Below are positions 54,983 through 61,897 of a stretch of 64,000 nucleotides of DNA, piece by piece. The notes under the pieces were generated by a model. The model was given only the letters and a program-made list of their open reading frames with translations, was not told where the DNA came from and ran no database searches. The stretch's first letter is position 1, and every line of letters begins with the position of its first letter. The DNA comes from Vreelandella lutescens (GTDB lineage: Bacteria > Pseudomonadota > Gammaproteobacteria > Pseudomonadales > Halomonadaceae). The translations under genes and the position numbers were made by a program. The stretch lies in NCBI RefSeq assembly GCF_014640815.1, contig NZ_BMHM01000004.1, positions 434,001 to 498,000 of the forward strand, given 5' to 3'.

Positions 54983-55597
54983 ATGGCTCAAATGAAATTT
55001 ATGTGTGACGCCGAGCGCTGCATCGAGTGCAACGGCTGCGTCACTGCCTGTAAGAATGCCAACGACGTCGAGTGGGGCATTCAGCGCCGCCGCGTGGTCA
55101 CTCTGAACGATGGCGAAGCGGATGAGATGTCGATCTCTGTCGCCTGTATGCACTGCGACGACGCTCCTTGTATGGCGGTTTGCCCCACTGACTGCTTCTA
55201 CAAAACTGACGACGGCATCGTACTGCACGATAAAGACCTCTGCATTGGCTGTGGTTACTGCCTGTACGCCTGCCCCTTTGGCGCGCCGCAGTTCCCCCAG
55301 CAGAACGCCTTTGGCGAGCGCGGCAAGATGGACAAATGCACCTTCTGTGCTGGCGGCCCCGCAGAAACCAAAGAAGAGGAGTACCAAAAGTACGGCTCTA
55401 ACCGCATCGCAGAAGGCAAGCTGCCGCTGTGCGCTGAAATGTGTTCTACCAAAGCGCTGCTGGCCGGTGACGCGCAGGATGTCGCCGATATCTTCCGTCA
55501 GCGTGTGGTACACCGTGGCCATAAAGATGGAGCATGGTCGAACAATCCTCAGGCTAGCACTGACAACCTTGCCTACGATGCTGCCCGTAAAGGGTAA
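54983..55597 (+). CDS. fdhB: Formate dehydrogenase iron-sulfur subunit
   Basis: About 204 residues with four cluster motifs: CIECNGCVTACKN, CMHCDDAPCMAVCP, CIGCGYCLYACP and CTFC with downstream LCAEMC. This is the standard DMSO-reductase-family electron-transfer subunit, which relays electrons from FdhA to the cytochrome b. The frame is open from 54941, but GAGGAG before ATG 54983 and the family start support 54983. Without its own signal it would be exported with FdhA. Confidence 0.92.
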   Translation: MAQMKFMCDAERCIECNGCVTACKNANDVEWGIQRRRVVTLNDGEADEMSISVACMHCDDAPCMAVCPTDCFYKTDDGIVLHDKDLCIGCGYCLYACPFGAPQFPQQNAFGERGKMDKCTFCAGGPAETKEEEYQKYGSNRIAEGKLPLCAEMCSTKALLAGDAQDVADIFRQRVVHRGHKDGAWSNNPQASTDNLAYDAARKG

Positions 55598-55608
55598 GGA
55601 GGCGTGTC

Positions 55609-56703
55609 ATGACAACGTTGACCATGACAACTGCACAGGTGCCCTCACGGGCACCTAGCTGGCGACAACGCTGCTGGCGTTTATGCCTAATGTTGGTGCT
55701 GCTGGTAGCAAGCCTTGGGGTGACCCAGCTTGCCGTTGCACAAGCAGACCCAAACCGCGAAATGACCACCGCTGCGCCCGGCATTACCGCCGAGCAGTGG
55801 CGTCAGGTGCGCAGCGGAGAAACCGGGCCGAACTATCGTGATTCACGTCATGAGAGTAACTACAACCTGATCAACGCTAGCGGTGAAACGTGGCGGATTC
55901 TGCGCAACCGTTGGGTGTCTCCGTTTGGTTTAATTGCCGTCTTAGGCATGGCCAGCGTGATTACCCTGTTTTACCTCGTCATTGGGCGCAAGCACCTGGA
56001 TGAGCCGCGCACAGGTCGTAAGCTGTTTCGCTGGTCGCTGTTTATGCGCTCGCTGCACTGGACAGTGGCCACCCTGTTTATCACGCTAGCGCTGACGGGA
56101 CTCAACTTGCTGTATGGCAAGTTTGTCTTCCGCACGCTGTTTGGTGATGCGGTGTGGGCATGGATGATTTCGGCCTCTAAAGTGTTGCATAACTACTTAG
56201 GTCCAATGTTCGGCATTCTGCTGATTGTGCTGCTAGTGAAATTGTTAAAAGACAATATCCCGAAAAAGCACGACCTACAGTGGTTTAAGCAAGGCGGTGG
56301 TCTTGTCGGCAAAGGCCACCCGGATGCTGGTTTTGCCAATGGTGGTGAAAAAGCCTGGTACTGGCTGCTTGCCACTGCAGGGTTGATCGTAGTTGCCAGC
56401 GGTTTTGTGCTTGATTTCCCTAACTATGGACAAGGGCGCGACACCATGCAGTGGGCCAATATCATCCACGCTGTGGGTGCTTTGGGTCTCACCGCCGTTG
56501 CGCTGGGGCATATCTACATCGGTACCGTAGGTACTGAAGGTTCATTAGAAGGCATGACCACTGGCTACGTCGACGAAACTTGGGCCAAAGAGCACCACAA
56601 TCTGTGGTACGAAGAGGTCAAGGATCAAGCCATCAGCGAAGAAGAGCTGGCGGCGCGTAAAGCGGGCGGTAGCAGCGAGCCTTCAACAGCCAAGCCAAGC
56701 TGA
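55609..56703 (+). CDS. fdhC: Formate dehydrogenase cytochrome b556 (gamma) subunit
   Basis: 364 residues. A cleavable signal (LCLMLVLLVASLGVTQLAVA) and a periplasmic segment of about 70 residues precede four membrane helices. Candidate haem-b histidines are in RSLHWTVATLF, KVLHNYLGPM, NIIHAVGALG and LGHIYIGTVG. It anchors the enzyme and passes electrons to quinone. AAGGAGG precedes the ATG by 6-7 bases. It is followed by a strong terminator, ending the fdhABC unit. Confidence 0.9.
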   Translation: MTTLTMTTAQVPSRAPSWRQRCWRLCLMLVLLVASLGVTQLAVAQADPNREMTTAAPGITAEQWRQVRSGETGPNYRDSRHESNYNLINASGETWRILRNRWVSPFGLIAVLGMASVITLFYLVIGRKHLDEPRTGRKLFRWSLFMRSLHWTVATLFITLALTGLNLLYGKFVFRTLFGDAVWAWMISASKVLHNYLGPMFGILLIVLLVKLLKDNIPKKHDLQWFKQGGGLVGKGHPDAGFANGGEKAWYWLLATAGLIVVASGFVLDFPNYGQGRDTMQWANIIHAVGALGLTAVALGHIYIGTVGTEGSLEGMTTGYVDETWAKEHHNLWYEEVKDQAISEEELAARKAGGSSEPSTAKPS

Positions 56704-56755
56704 TTCGTGTTATCGAGCCAATCGATAGTGTGAATGGATAGTGTGAACGCCCTTT

Positions 56756-56783
56756 GACACCGCCTTCGGGCGGTGTCTTTTGT
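56756..56783 (+). terminator. Rho-independent terminator after fdhC
   Basis: GACACCGCC (56756-56764) and GGCGGTGTC (56769-56777) form a perfect 9-bp stem with a TTCG tetraloop, followed by TTTTGTT. A textbook intrinsic terminator. Confidence 0.9.
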
Positions 56784-56821
56784 TATGCTGCACTTCAATG
56801 ATTTTTGAGAGAGGAATCACC

Positions 56822-57172
56822 ATGTCGACATTTGATGAACTGGATGCGACCACCCGTACCGAGCTTGAAGCCGCTGCGTTTCGCCGCTTGCTCAAGCATC
56901 TGGACGACAATAAAGATGTGCAGAACATCGACCTGATGATTCTGGCCGACTTCTGCCGTAACTGCCTCTCGAAATGGCTAGTGACCGCCGCCGATGAGCG
57001 TGGCACTGCGCTTGAAATGGACGCCGCCCGTGAGTACGTCTATGGCATGCCCTACAGCGAGTGGAAAGCTCATCACCAGGGTGAGGCAACGCCAGAGCAG
57101 CTAGCCGCCCTTGATGCTCGTCAAGCCAACAAGAAGGCCAACGCCCAGGCCGAGAGCAAGCATAAGGAGTAA
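56822..57172 (+). CDS. DUF1244 protein
   Basis: A 116-residue protein matching DUF1244: FRRLLKHLDDNKDVQNIDLM followed by ILADFCRNCLSKWLVTAA and AREYVYGMPYSEWKAHHQ. The tail is Ala/Lys/Gln-rich. The conserved Cys pair in FCRNC is visible; function is unknown. It has its own SD (GAGAGGA) after the fdhC terminator and ends 3 bp before moaB, so it is probably cotranscribed with moaB and the second moeA. Confidence 0.8.
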   Translation: MSTFDELDATTRTELEAAAFRRLLKHLDDNKDVQNIDLMILADFCRNCLSKWLVTAADERGTALEMDAAREYVYGMPYSEWKAHHQGEATPEQLAALDARQANKKANAQAESKHKE

Positions 57173-57175
57173 CGC

Positions 57176-57694
57176 ATGGACGCCATGGAAGCGCTAAATA
57201 TTGCGGTGCTCACCGTCTCAGACACGCGCACGGAAGAGACCGACCGCTCGGGCCAGTCGCTGGTGCAGCGGCTGACTGACGCGGGCCACCGCTTGGCGGA
57301 TAAGCGTATTGTGCCGGATGACGTGTATCAAATCCGTGCGGTGGTGGCTCAGTGGATTGCTGACCCCAGCGTGCAGGTGGTGCTGACCACCGGCGGCACT
57401 GGGTTTACCGGGCGTGATTCCACACCAGAAGCGGTTTCGGTGCTGCTGGATAAGCGTATCGAAGGGTTTGGGGAGCGCTTTCGCCAGCTCAGCGGCGATG
57501 AGATTGGCAGCTCTACGATTCAGAGTCGCGCGCTGGGCGGCTTCGCTAATGCCACCGTGGTGTTCTGCCTGCCAGGCTCTACCGGTGCCTGCCGTACCGG
57601 CTGGGACGGCATTCTGGCTGAACAGCTCGATAGTCGCCATAAGCCCTGCAACTTTGCCAATCTGGTGATCCCTGGCCGGGGGCAGCATGGCTGA
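57176..57694 (+). CDS. moaB: Molybdopterin adenylyltransferase-type protein MoaB
   Basis: 172 residues: LNIAVLTVSDTRTEETDRSG, VLTTGGTGFTGRDSTPEAV, GFGERFRQLSGDEIGSSTIQ and LPGSTGACRTGWDGIL. These are standard MoaB/MogA motifs, with MoaB-like length and the TGGTG nucleotide-binding loop. It adenylylates molybdopterin before MoeA inserts molybdate. AAGGAG lies six bases before the ATG, and it overlaps the following moeA by 8 bp. Confidence 0.92.
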   Translation: MDAMEALNIAVLTVSDTRTEETDRSGQSLVQRLTDAGHRLADKRIVPDDVYQIRAVVAQWIADPSVQVVLTTGGTGFTGRDSTPEAVSVLLDKRIEGFGERFRQLSGDEIGSSTIQSRALGGFANATVVFCLPGSTGACRTGWDGILAEQLDSRHKPCNFANLVIPGRGQHG

Positions 57695-58892
57695 CTTACA
57701 GCCGATTGAATCGGCGCTGGAGGCGCTGCTGGCCGACGTGACGCCGCTCTCTGCCGAGCAGGTCGCCTTGAAGGACGCCGCTGGCCGCGTGCTGGCCGAA
57801 CCGGTAACGGCCACGCTGGACGTTCCGCCGTTTGATAACAGCGCCATGGATGGCTATGCGCTGCGCGCTATGGATGCAGGTAAGCGGCTGCCGATTAGCC
57901 AGCGGATTGCTGCAGGCGATACCGCGCAGCCACTGGCCGAGGGTACCTGCGCGCGGATCTTCACCGGCGGCCAGATCCCCGCAGGTGCCGACTGTGTGGT
58001 GATGCAGGAGCGGGTTGTCCAAGAGGAAGGCGAGGCGCTGATGCCAGCGGATGTGCCGGAAGGCGACAACGTTCGCTTACAGGGCCGCGATGTGCGCCAA
58101 GGCGACCTGCTGCTCAACGCAGGCGAGCGCCTGGAAGCCGCCGCGCTGGGGCATTTGGCAGGGCAAGGCATCACTCATGTGAGCGTACGCCGTCGCCCAC
58201 GGGTGGCGCTGCTTTCCACCGGTGATGAAATCGTTGACCCCGGCACGCCGTTGAAACCAGGGCAGCTGTATAACTCCAACCGCCCCATGCTCAAGCGGCT
58301 GCTGGAGACGTTCGGTGCTGAGGTAGTGCAGTTGGTGAGTGTGCCCGATGACTATGCCCAAACGGTCGCACTGTTAAGCCATGCGGCGGCTGAGGCGGAT
58401 GTGGTGGTGAGCACGGGCGGCGTCAGCGTTGGCGAGGAGGATCACGTCAAAGCGGCGCTGGAATCCCTTGGCCAACTTGATATGTGGAAGCTGGCGATTC
58501 GTCCCGGCAAGCCGTTAGCACTGGGCCGCCTGCCCCGTGACGATGGCAGCCAAGCTCGGTTTGTGGGGCTGCCGGGTAACCCGGTGTCTGGGTTTGTGGG
58601 CGCGTGGCTGTTTCTGCGCCCGCTGATGGGGGCGCTATTGGGCTGTCCTGCGCTGGCGTCGCTTCCGTGCTTAACAGCAAAGGCAACCTTCGCCACCGAC
58701 ACCGGCCCGCGCCAGCACTATATGCGGGTGGCGCTGCGCTTTACCGCCAAAGGCATTGAGGCCGATGCCTTTGATGACCAAAACTCGGCGGTGCTCTCTT
58801 CGTGTATTGCTGCCGATGCGCTGGCGGTGATTGACCCACATAGCCAGGTGGAGAAGGGCAGTCTGGTACGCTGCTTATGGTTAGCCAACTGA
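57687..58892 (+). CDS. moeA: Molybdopterin molybdotransferase, copy 2
   Basis: 401 residues: PPFDNSAMDGYALRAMD, CARIFTGGQIPAGADCVVMQ, RPRVALLSTGDEIVDPG, GQLYNSNRPMLKRLL, VSTGGVSVGEEDHVKAAL, IRPGKPLALGRL and [16 protein letters not shown], all MoeA landmarks. It is coupled to moaB by an 8-bp overlap and shares only a partial match with the copy at 45.3 kb. Two MoeA copies could split work between enzyme classes or metals. Its 3' end overlaps the convergent CheW-like gene by 12 bp. Confidence 0.93.
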   Translation: MADLQPIESALEALLADVTPLSAEQVALKDAAGRVLAEPVTATLDVPPFDNSAMDGYALRAMDAGKRLPISQRIAAGDTAQPLAEGTCARIFTGGQIPAGADCVVMQERVVQEEGEALMPADVPEGDNVRLQGRDVRQGDLLLNAGERLEAAALGHLAGQGITHVSVRRRPRVALLSTGDEIVDPGTPLKPGQLYNSNRPMLKRLLETFGAEVVQLVSVPDDYAQTVALLSHAAAEADVVVSTGGVSVGEEDHVKAALESLGQLDMWKLAIRPGKPLALGRLPRDDGSQARFVGLPGNPVSGFVGAWLFLRPLMGALLGCPALASLPCLTAKATFATDTGPRQHYMRVALRFTAKGIEADAFDDQNSAVLSSCIAADALAVIDPHSQVEKGSLVRCLWLAN

Positions 58893-59258
58893 ATGATGGG
58901 CGTTTGGGGGGCTCATTCGTGCGCCGTCGAGTAACAGTGTGAGCGAGTTCTCTTCCATTGCGACACCGCAGAGCGCCGGATGGTGGGTGCGAGCAGACAG
59001 TAGCGCTGGAAGCGGAAAGAGCACGGCACTGGATAGCTGAATGATGTCACTGTCGCCGGGAATGCCAAGCTGCCACGGGCCATGCGCATCGTGGAGTGTG
59101 AGCCAGCGCGTTGGTCGGCTAGGCGGCTTGAGCAGCAGGGTCTCCATGTCCGTGTGACGAGGGTGAAGGGTTGCGCTATCAATGCGCTTTACGTGGCGCG
59201 CTTCCACCGCCCATCGATAGCCGCCAGCATAAAAGCAGACGCAGGTGACGTAGTTCAC
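58881..59258 (-). CDS. Small protein at the end of the chemosensory cluster, weakly CheW-like
   Basis: 125 residues, not firmly recognised. The order FYAGGYRWAVEARHVKRIDS, a short middle region, then ALCGVAMEENSLTLLLDGAR loosely resembles a shrunken CheW domain, with the expected N-terminal self-binding strand and C-terminal LLLD strand. It starts 3 bp past the cheW stop, so it belongs to the same transcript. It may be a divergent coupling protein; the call rests mainly on context. Confidence 0.5.
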   Translation of the reverse strand: MNYVTCVCFYAGGYRWAVEARHVKRIDSATLHPRHTDMETLLLKPPSRPTRWLTLHDAHGPWQLGIPGDSDIIQLSSAVLFPLPALLSARTHHPALCGVAMEENSLTLLLDGARMSPPNAHHSVG

Positions 59259-59261
59259 GGC

Positions 59262-59804
59262 CTAGCCCAGCCCCTGTTGGTACGCCTGAAAGAGCGCGTC
59301 CGGGTCAAGTAGCGCCGTTGCGCGCTGTTCATCGTCTGCTTGCCATAGCGCGCTCACGTAGGGGCGCAGTGTGCTGGTCAGCGTTTCTGGAGGTACCTTT
59401 AAGGCACTGATAGGCAGCTCGCAAACGTCCTCAAGACGGTCGATACGTACCGCGCTGCGTAAGCCAGCGCCTTTCACCATTAACAGCATGCCCTCCCCCT
59501 GGGAAATGGGCAGGCCGAGCAGTGGCTGAAGTGTGATCAGCGACTCAATATTGCCGCGCAGGTGAATGACCCCTTCAGTAGAGGAGGGGAGGCCAGGCAC
59601 AAAATAAACGGGCGTGTCGCCTTTCAATATTTCACTGACGGAATGGCCAGGGAGCGCGAATGGCTGGCCCGATAGCTGAAAGAGCACCACCTGTTGGCTC
59701 GGCTCGTCCACATCGACAATCGTTAAGTCGTCGTTGCGTTCGCTGAGCGCTTGTTTAAAGGTGATGCCCTGTGACTCAGAGTCGGGCCGTGGGGAATCCG
59801 TCAT
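59262..59804 (-). CDS. cheW: CheW-type coupling protein
   Basis: 180 residues. The CheW domain occupies about 38-150: QVVLFQLSGQPFALPGHSVS, then GLPSSTEGVIHLRGNIESLI and GLRSAVRIDRLEDVCELP. The VIHLRGN segment with conserved Arg is the receptor/CheA-binding core. An N-terminal extension of about 35 residues is polar. The gene overlaps the HPt-REC-REC-GGDEF gene by 29 bp, so output and coupling proteins are made together. Confidence 0.87.
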   Translation of the reverse strand: MTDSPRPDSESQGITFKQALSERNDDLTIVDVDEPSQQVVLFQLSGQPFALPGHSVSEILKGDTPVYFVPGLPSSTEGVIHLRGNIESLITLQPLLGLPISQGEGMLLMVKGAGLRSAVRIDRLEDVCELPISALKVPPETLTSTLRPYVSALWQADDEQRATALLDPDALFQAYQQGLG

Positions 59805-61464
59805 CGTCCTGCTCCGTGCTAGTGACTACCTGGTTACGCCCCTGATGCTTGGCGCGATAGAGCGCTTGGTCTGCGCTTAGGCGCAGCGACTCTGTCGAAG
59901 GCTGGATGGGGAAGCTGCTGATCCCTGCGCTAAAGGTACAGCGAAAATGTGCTCCCCCCGCGTGAAAGTCGACCTGAGCAAAGTCATGACGAAGCCCGTC
60001 GATCAGCTCGCTGGCCCGTTCGTCGCTGACGCCTTTCAGCAGCACCACGAACTCCTCCCCCCCATAGCGGCCAATAATATCTGACATGCGCAGGCGGGTT
60101 TTTAACAGCCTGGACAGGGTGATAATGACCTGATCACCGGCCAAGTGCCCGTGGGTATCATTGACCGCTTTGAAATGGTCAATGTCGATCATCGCCATGG
60201 CATGCTGGGTGTTATCGCGGTGAGCCTGAGCCAGCGCTTTACTGATTAAGTCGGTGGTGGTGCTGTGGTTATACAGCCCGGTCATGCTGTCGCGGGTCAT
60301 CAGCGAACGCAGCAAGCGCAAGCGCTCGGCCCGCAGCTGGACTGCGGATACCAACTCTTCAGGCACCACTGGCTTGGTGATAAACGCCTCGACCCCTGCG
60401 GTCATCGCCGAGAGCTGTTTCTGGCTGTCGGTTTCACTGGAGAGGTAAATGATCGGCAGACCCACGTGTTCCGGCTGTTGGCGAATAATGTTAGCCAGTT
60501 CTTCCCCCGAGCAGACGGGCATATACACATCCACCAGCAGCAAGTCTGGGCTAAAGCGCTCCAGCGCGGTTAAGGCATCTGATGGGTGGTTAACCTGTTG
60601 TACCACCATGCCCGCTTGCTCTAACAAGAGCGCGTGGTAGGCCGCGACTTCTGGCTCATCATCCACGACCAAGACGCGTAACGGCTCATCATCGAGTGGG
60701 GTTGTCAGCTCATCGACTGCCAACATCAAATCCAGGGGCTTCACCGGTTTTGTAAAGTAGCCGTTACAGCCCGCTCGCACAGCGCTTAGTCGCGAGTGAA
60801 AATCGCCATGGGCAGAAAGCACAATAGCGGGTAGTCGCTCGCCGGTCAGTTTATTGAGGCTAGTGAGTGTCTCGGTGCCTGCCGTGTTCCCTTGAGGAAA
60901 CTGGACATCCATAATAATTGCGTCAGGACGACGGCTAATCACCGCATTAAAGAAGGCGTCAGTATCTTCAAAGTGGACCACTTCATGTCCGAAGCAGCGC
61001 AGATGGTGCAGAAGTTGGCCGACTTGGTCCGGCTCATCATCGCACAAGTAAATTAAACGCTGGCGCTTGCTGCGGGTTTTGATCGGCGTTGGGGCAAATT
61101 CGACGCTGTTGAGGGCTGCCAAAGCGCGCTGTTGGCCAGGCAGAGATTGCAGTCGCTGCTGCTCTTCTGCCAGTTGAACAAACACTCGCTCAATGACGTG
61201 GGCGGAAGGCGTCGGCTCGTTGAGGGCGGTTTCACCCTGGTCGGCAAGCAGCGCAATTCGCTCAAAGCCCAATGAGCGCCCGGTACCCTTTAAGCTGTGG
61301 AAAAACCGATGCAGCTCTGGCCCAAGGCGGGCTTCTGCCTCTGTTGACGCACGGCTCTGTTGCCACTGCTCGGTGATATGCTGCAAACGAGCGGGCAGTT
61401 GTTCGATGAACCGCTGGCGCAGCTGATTAAGTTTATCGTGCAGCGAAGGAGCAGAGGGTGACAT
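59776..61464 (-). CDS. HPt-REC-REC-GGDEF response regulator diguanylate cyclase
   Basis: 562 residues. HPt domain (about 10-105) with His56 in RFFHSLKGTGRSLGF; first receiver (about 133-250; IYLCDDEP, IIMDVQFP, YFTKPVKP); second receiver (about 258-375; VLVVDDEPE, LLLVDVYMP, FITKPVVP); GGDEF domain with GGEEF at 468-472 and a product-inhibition site RMSD at 459-462. Both receivers keep the acidic pocket, Asp and Lys, so phosphotransfer from the CheA encoded upstream is expected to control c-di-GMP synthesis. The layout is broader than WspR (one receiver). Confidence 0.9.
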   Translation of the reverse strand: MSPSAPSLHDKLNQLRQRFIEQLPARLQHITEQWQQSRASTEAEARLGPELHRFFHSLKGTGRSLGFERIALLADQGETALNEPTPSAHVIERVFVQLAEEQQRLQSLPGQQRALAALNSVEFAPTPIKTRSKRQRLIYLCDDEPDQVGQLLHHLRCFGHEVVHFEDTDAFFNAVISRRPDAIIMDVQFPQGNTAGTETLTSLNKLTGERLPAIVLSAHGDFHSRLSAVRAGCNGYFTKPVKPLDLMLAVDELTTPLDDEPLRVLVVDDEPEVAAYHALLLEQAGMVVQQVNHPSDALTALERFSPDLLLVDVYMPVCSGEELANIIRQQPEHVGLPIIYLSSETDSQKQLSAMTAGVEAFITKPVVPEELVSAVQLRAERLRLLRSLMTRDSMTGLYNHSTTTDLISKALAQAHRDNTQHAMAMIDIDHFKAVNDTHGHLAGDQVIITLSRLLKTRLRMSDIIGRYGGEEFVVLLKGVSDERASELIDGLRHDFAQVDFHAGGAHFRCTFSAGISSFPIQPSTESLRLSADQALYRAKHQGRNQVVTSTEQDDDGFPTARL

Positions 61465-61518
61465 CAGGCTACCTGTGCGAGTGGGCGAGCAGTACGAAGA
61501 GCATCAATCCGCATGGGG

Positions 61519-61875
61519 CTACTCACCGACCGCTTGGGCAACAGCGTGCCCGAGAGAAGTGTCCAGCGCTGCGTCTTTTTGCAGGCAAGCGCTAAGCCCT
61601 GGCGTTTGGCGCAGCGTTTCATCTGGCGTGTCGCCTGTCAGCAAAATAAACGGCAGCGTGACACCCTGCTCGCGCAGCATATTCAGTAGTTCAATGCCAC
61701 TCACCAGAGGCATGTGCATGTCGCTGACAATCAGCGCAATAGTGTCATGAGCATCCAACTGGCTGATGGCTTCCATGGCATCATTCGCCAACAGGACATC
61801 GTAGCCCTGAAATTCTAATAATGCGCCGATCATTTCCCCAGCTAGTGGGTCGTCGTCTACGACCAAGATTCGCAT
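61519..61875 (-). CDS. Single-domain response regulator (CheY-like)
   Basis: 118 residues, one receiver: ILVVDDDPLAGEMIGALLEF, phospho-acceptor Asp in LIVSDMHMPLVSG, the Thr in LLTGDTPDE and the Lys in LQKDAAL. No output domain. It lies between the hybrid CheA gene and the HPt-REC-REC-GGDEF gene, so it may act as phosphate sink or relay. AGAGGA precedes the ATG. Confidence 0.87.
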   Translation of the reverse strand: MRILVVDDDPLAGEMIGALLEFQGYDVLLANDAMEAISQLDAHDTIALIVSDMHMPLVSGIELLNMLREQGVTLPFILLTGDTPDETLRQTPGLSACLQKDAALDTSLGHAVAQAVGE

Positions 61876-61897
61876 GGTAATCCTCTAGTCGGGAGGC

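Noticed and set aside
56723..56748. Twice-repeated GATAGTGTGAA after fdhC, considered as a regulatory site
   Set aside because: Only two short copies lie just before a terminator, with no promoter context; more likely a small local duplication.
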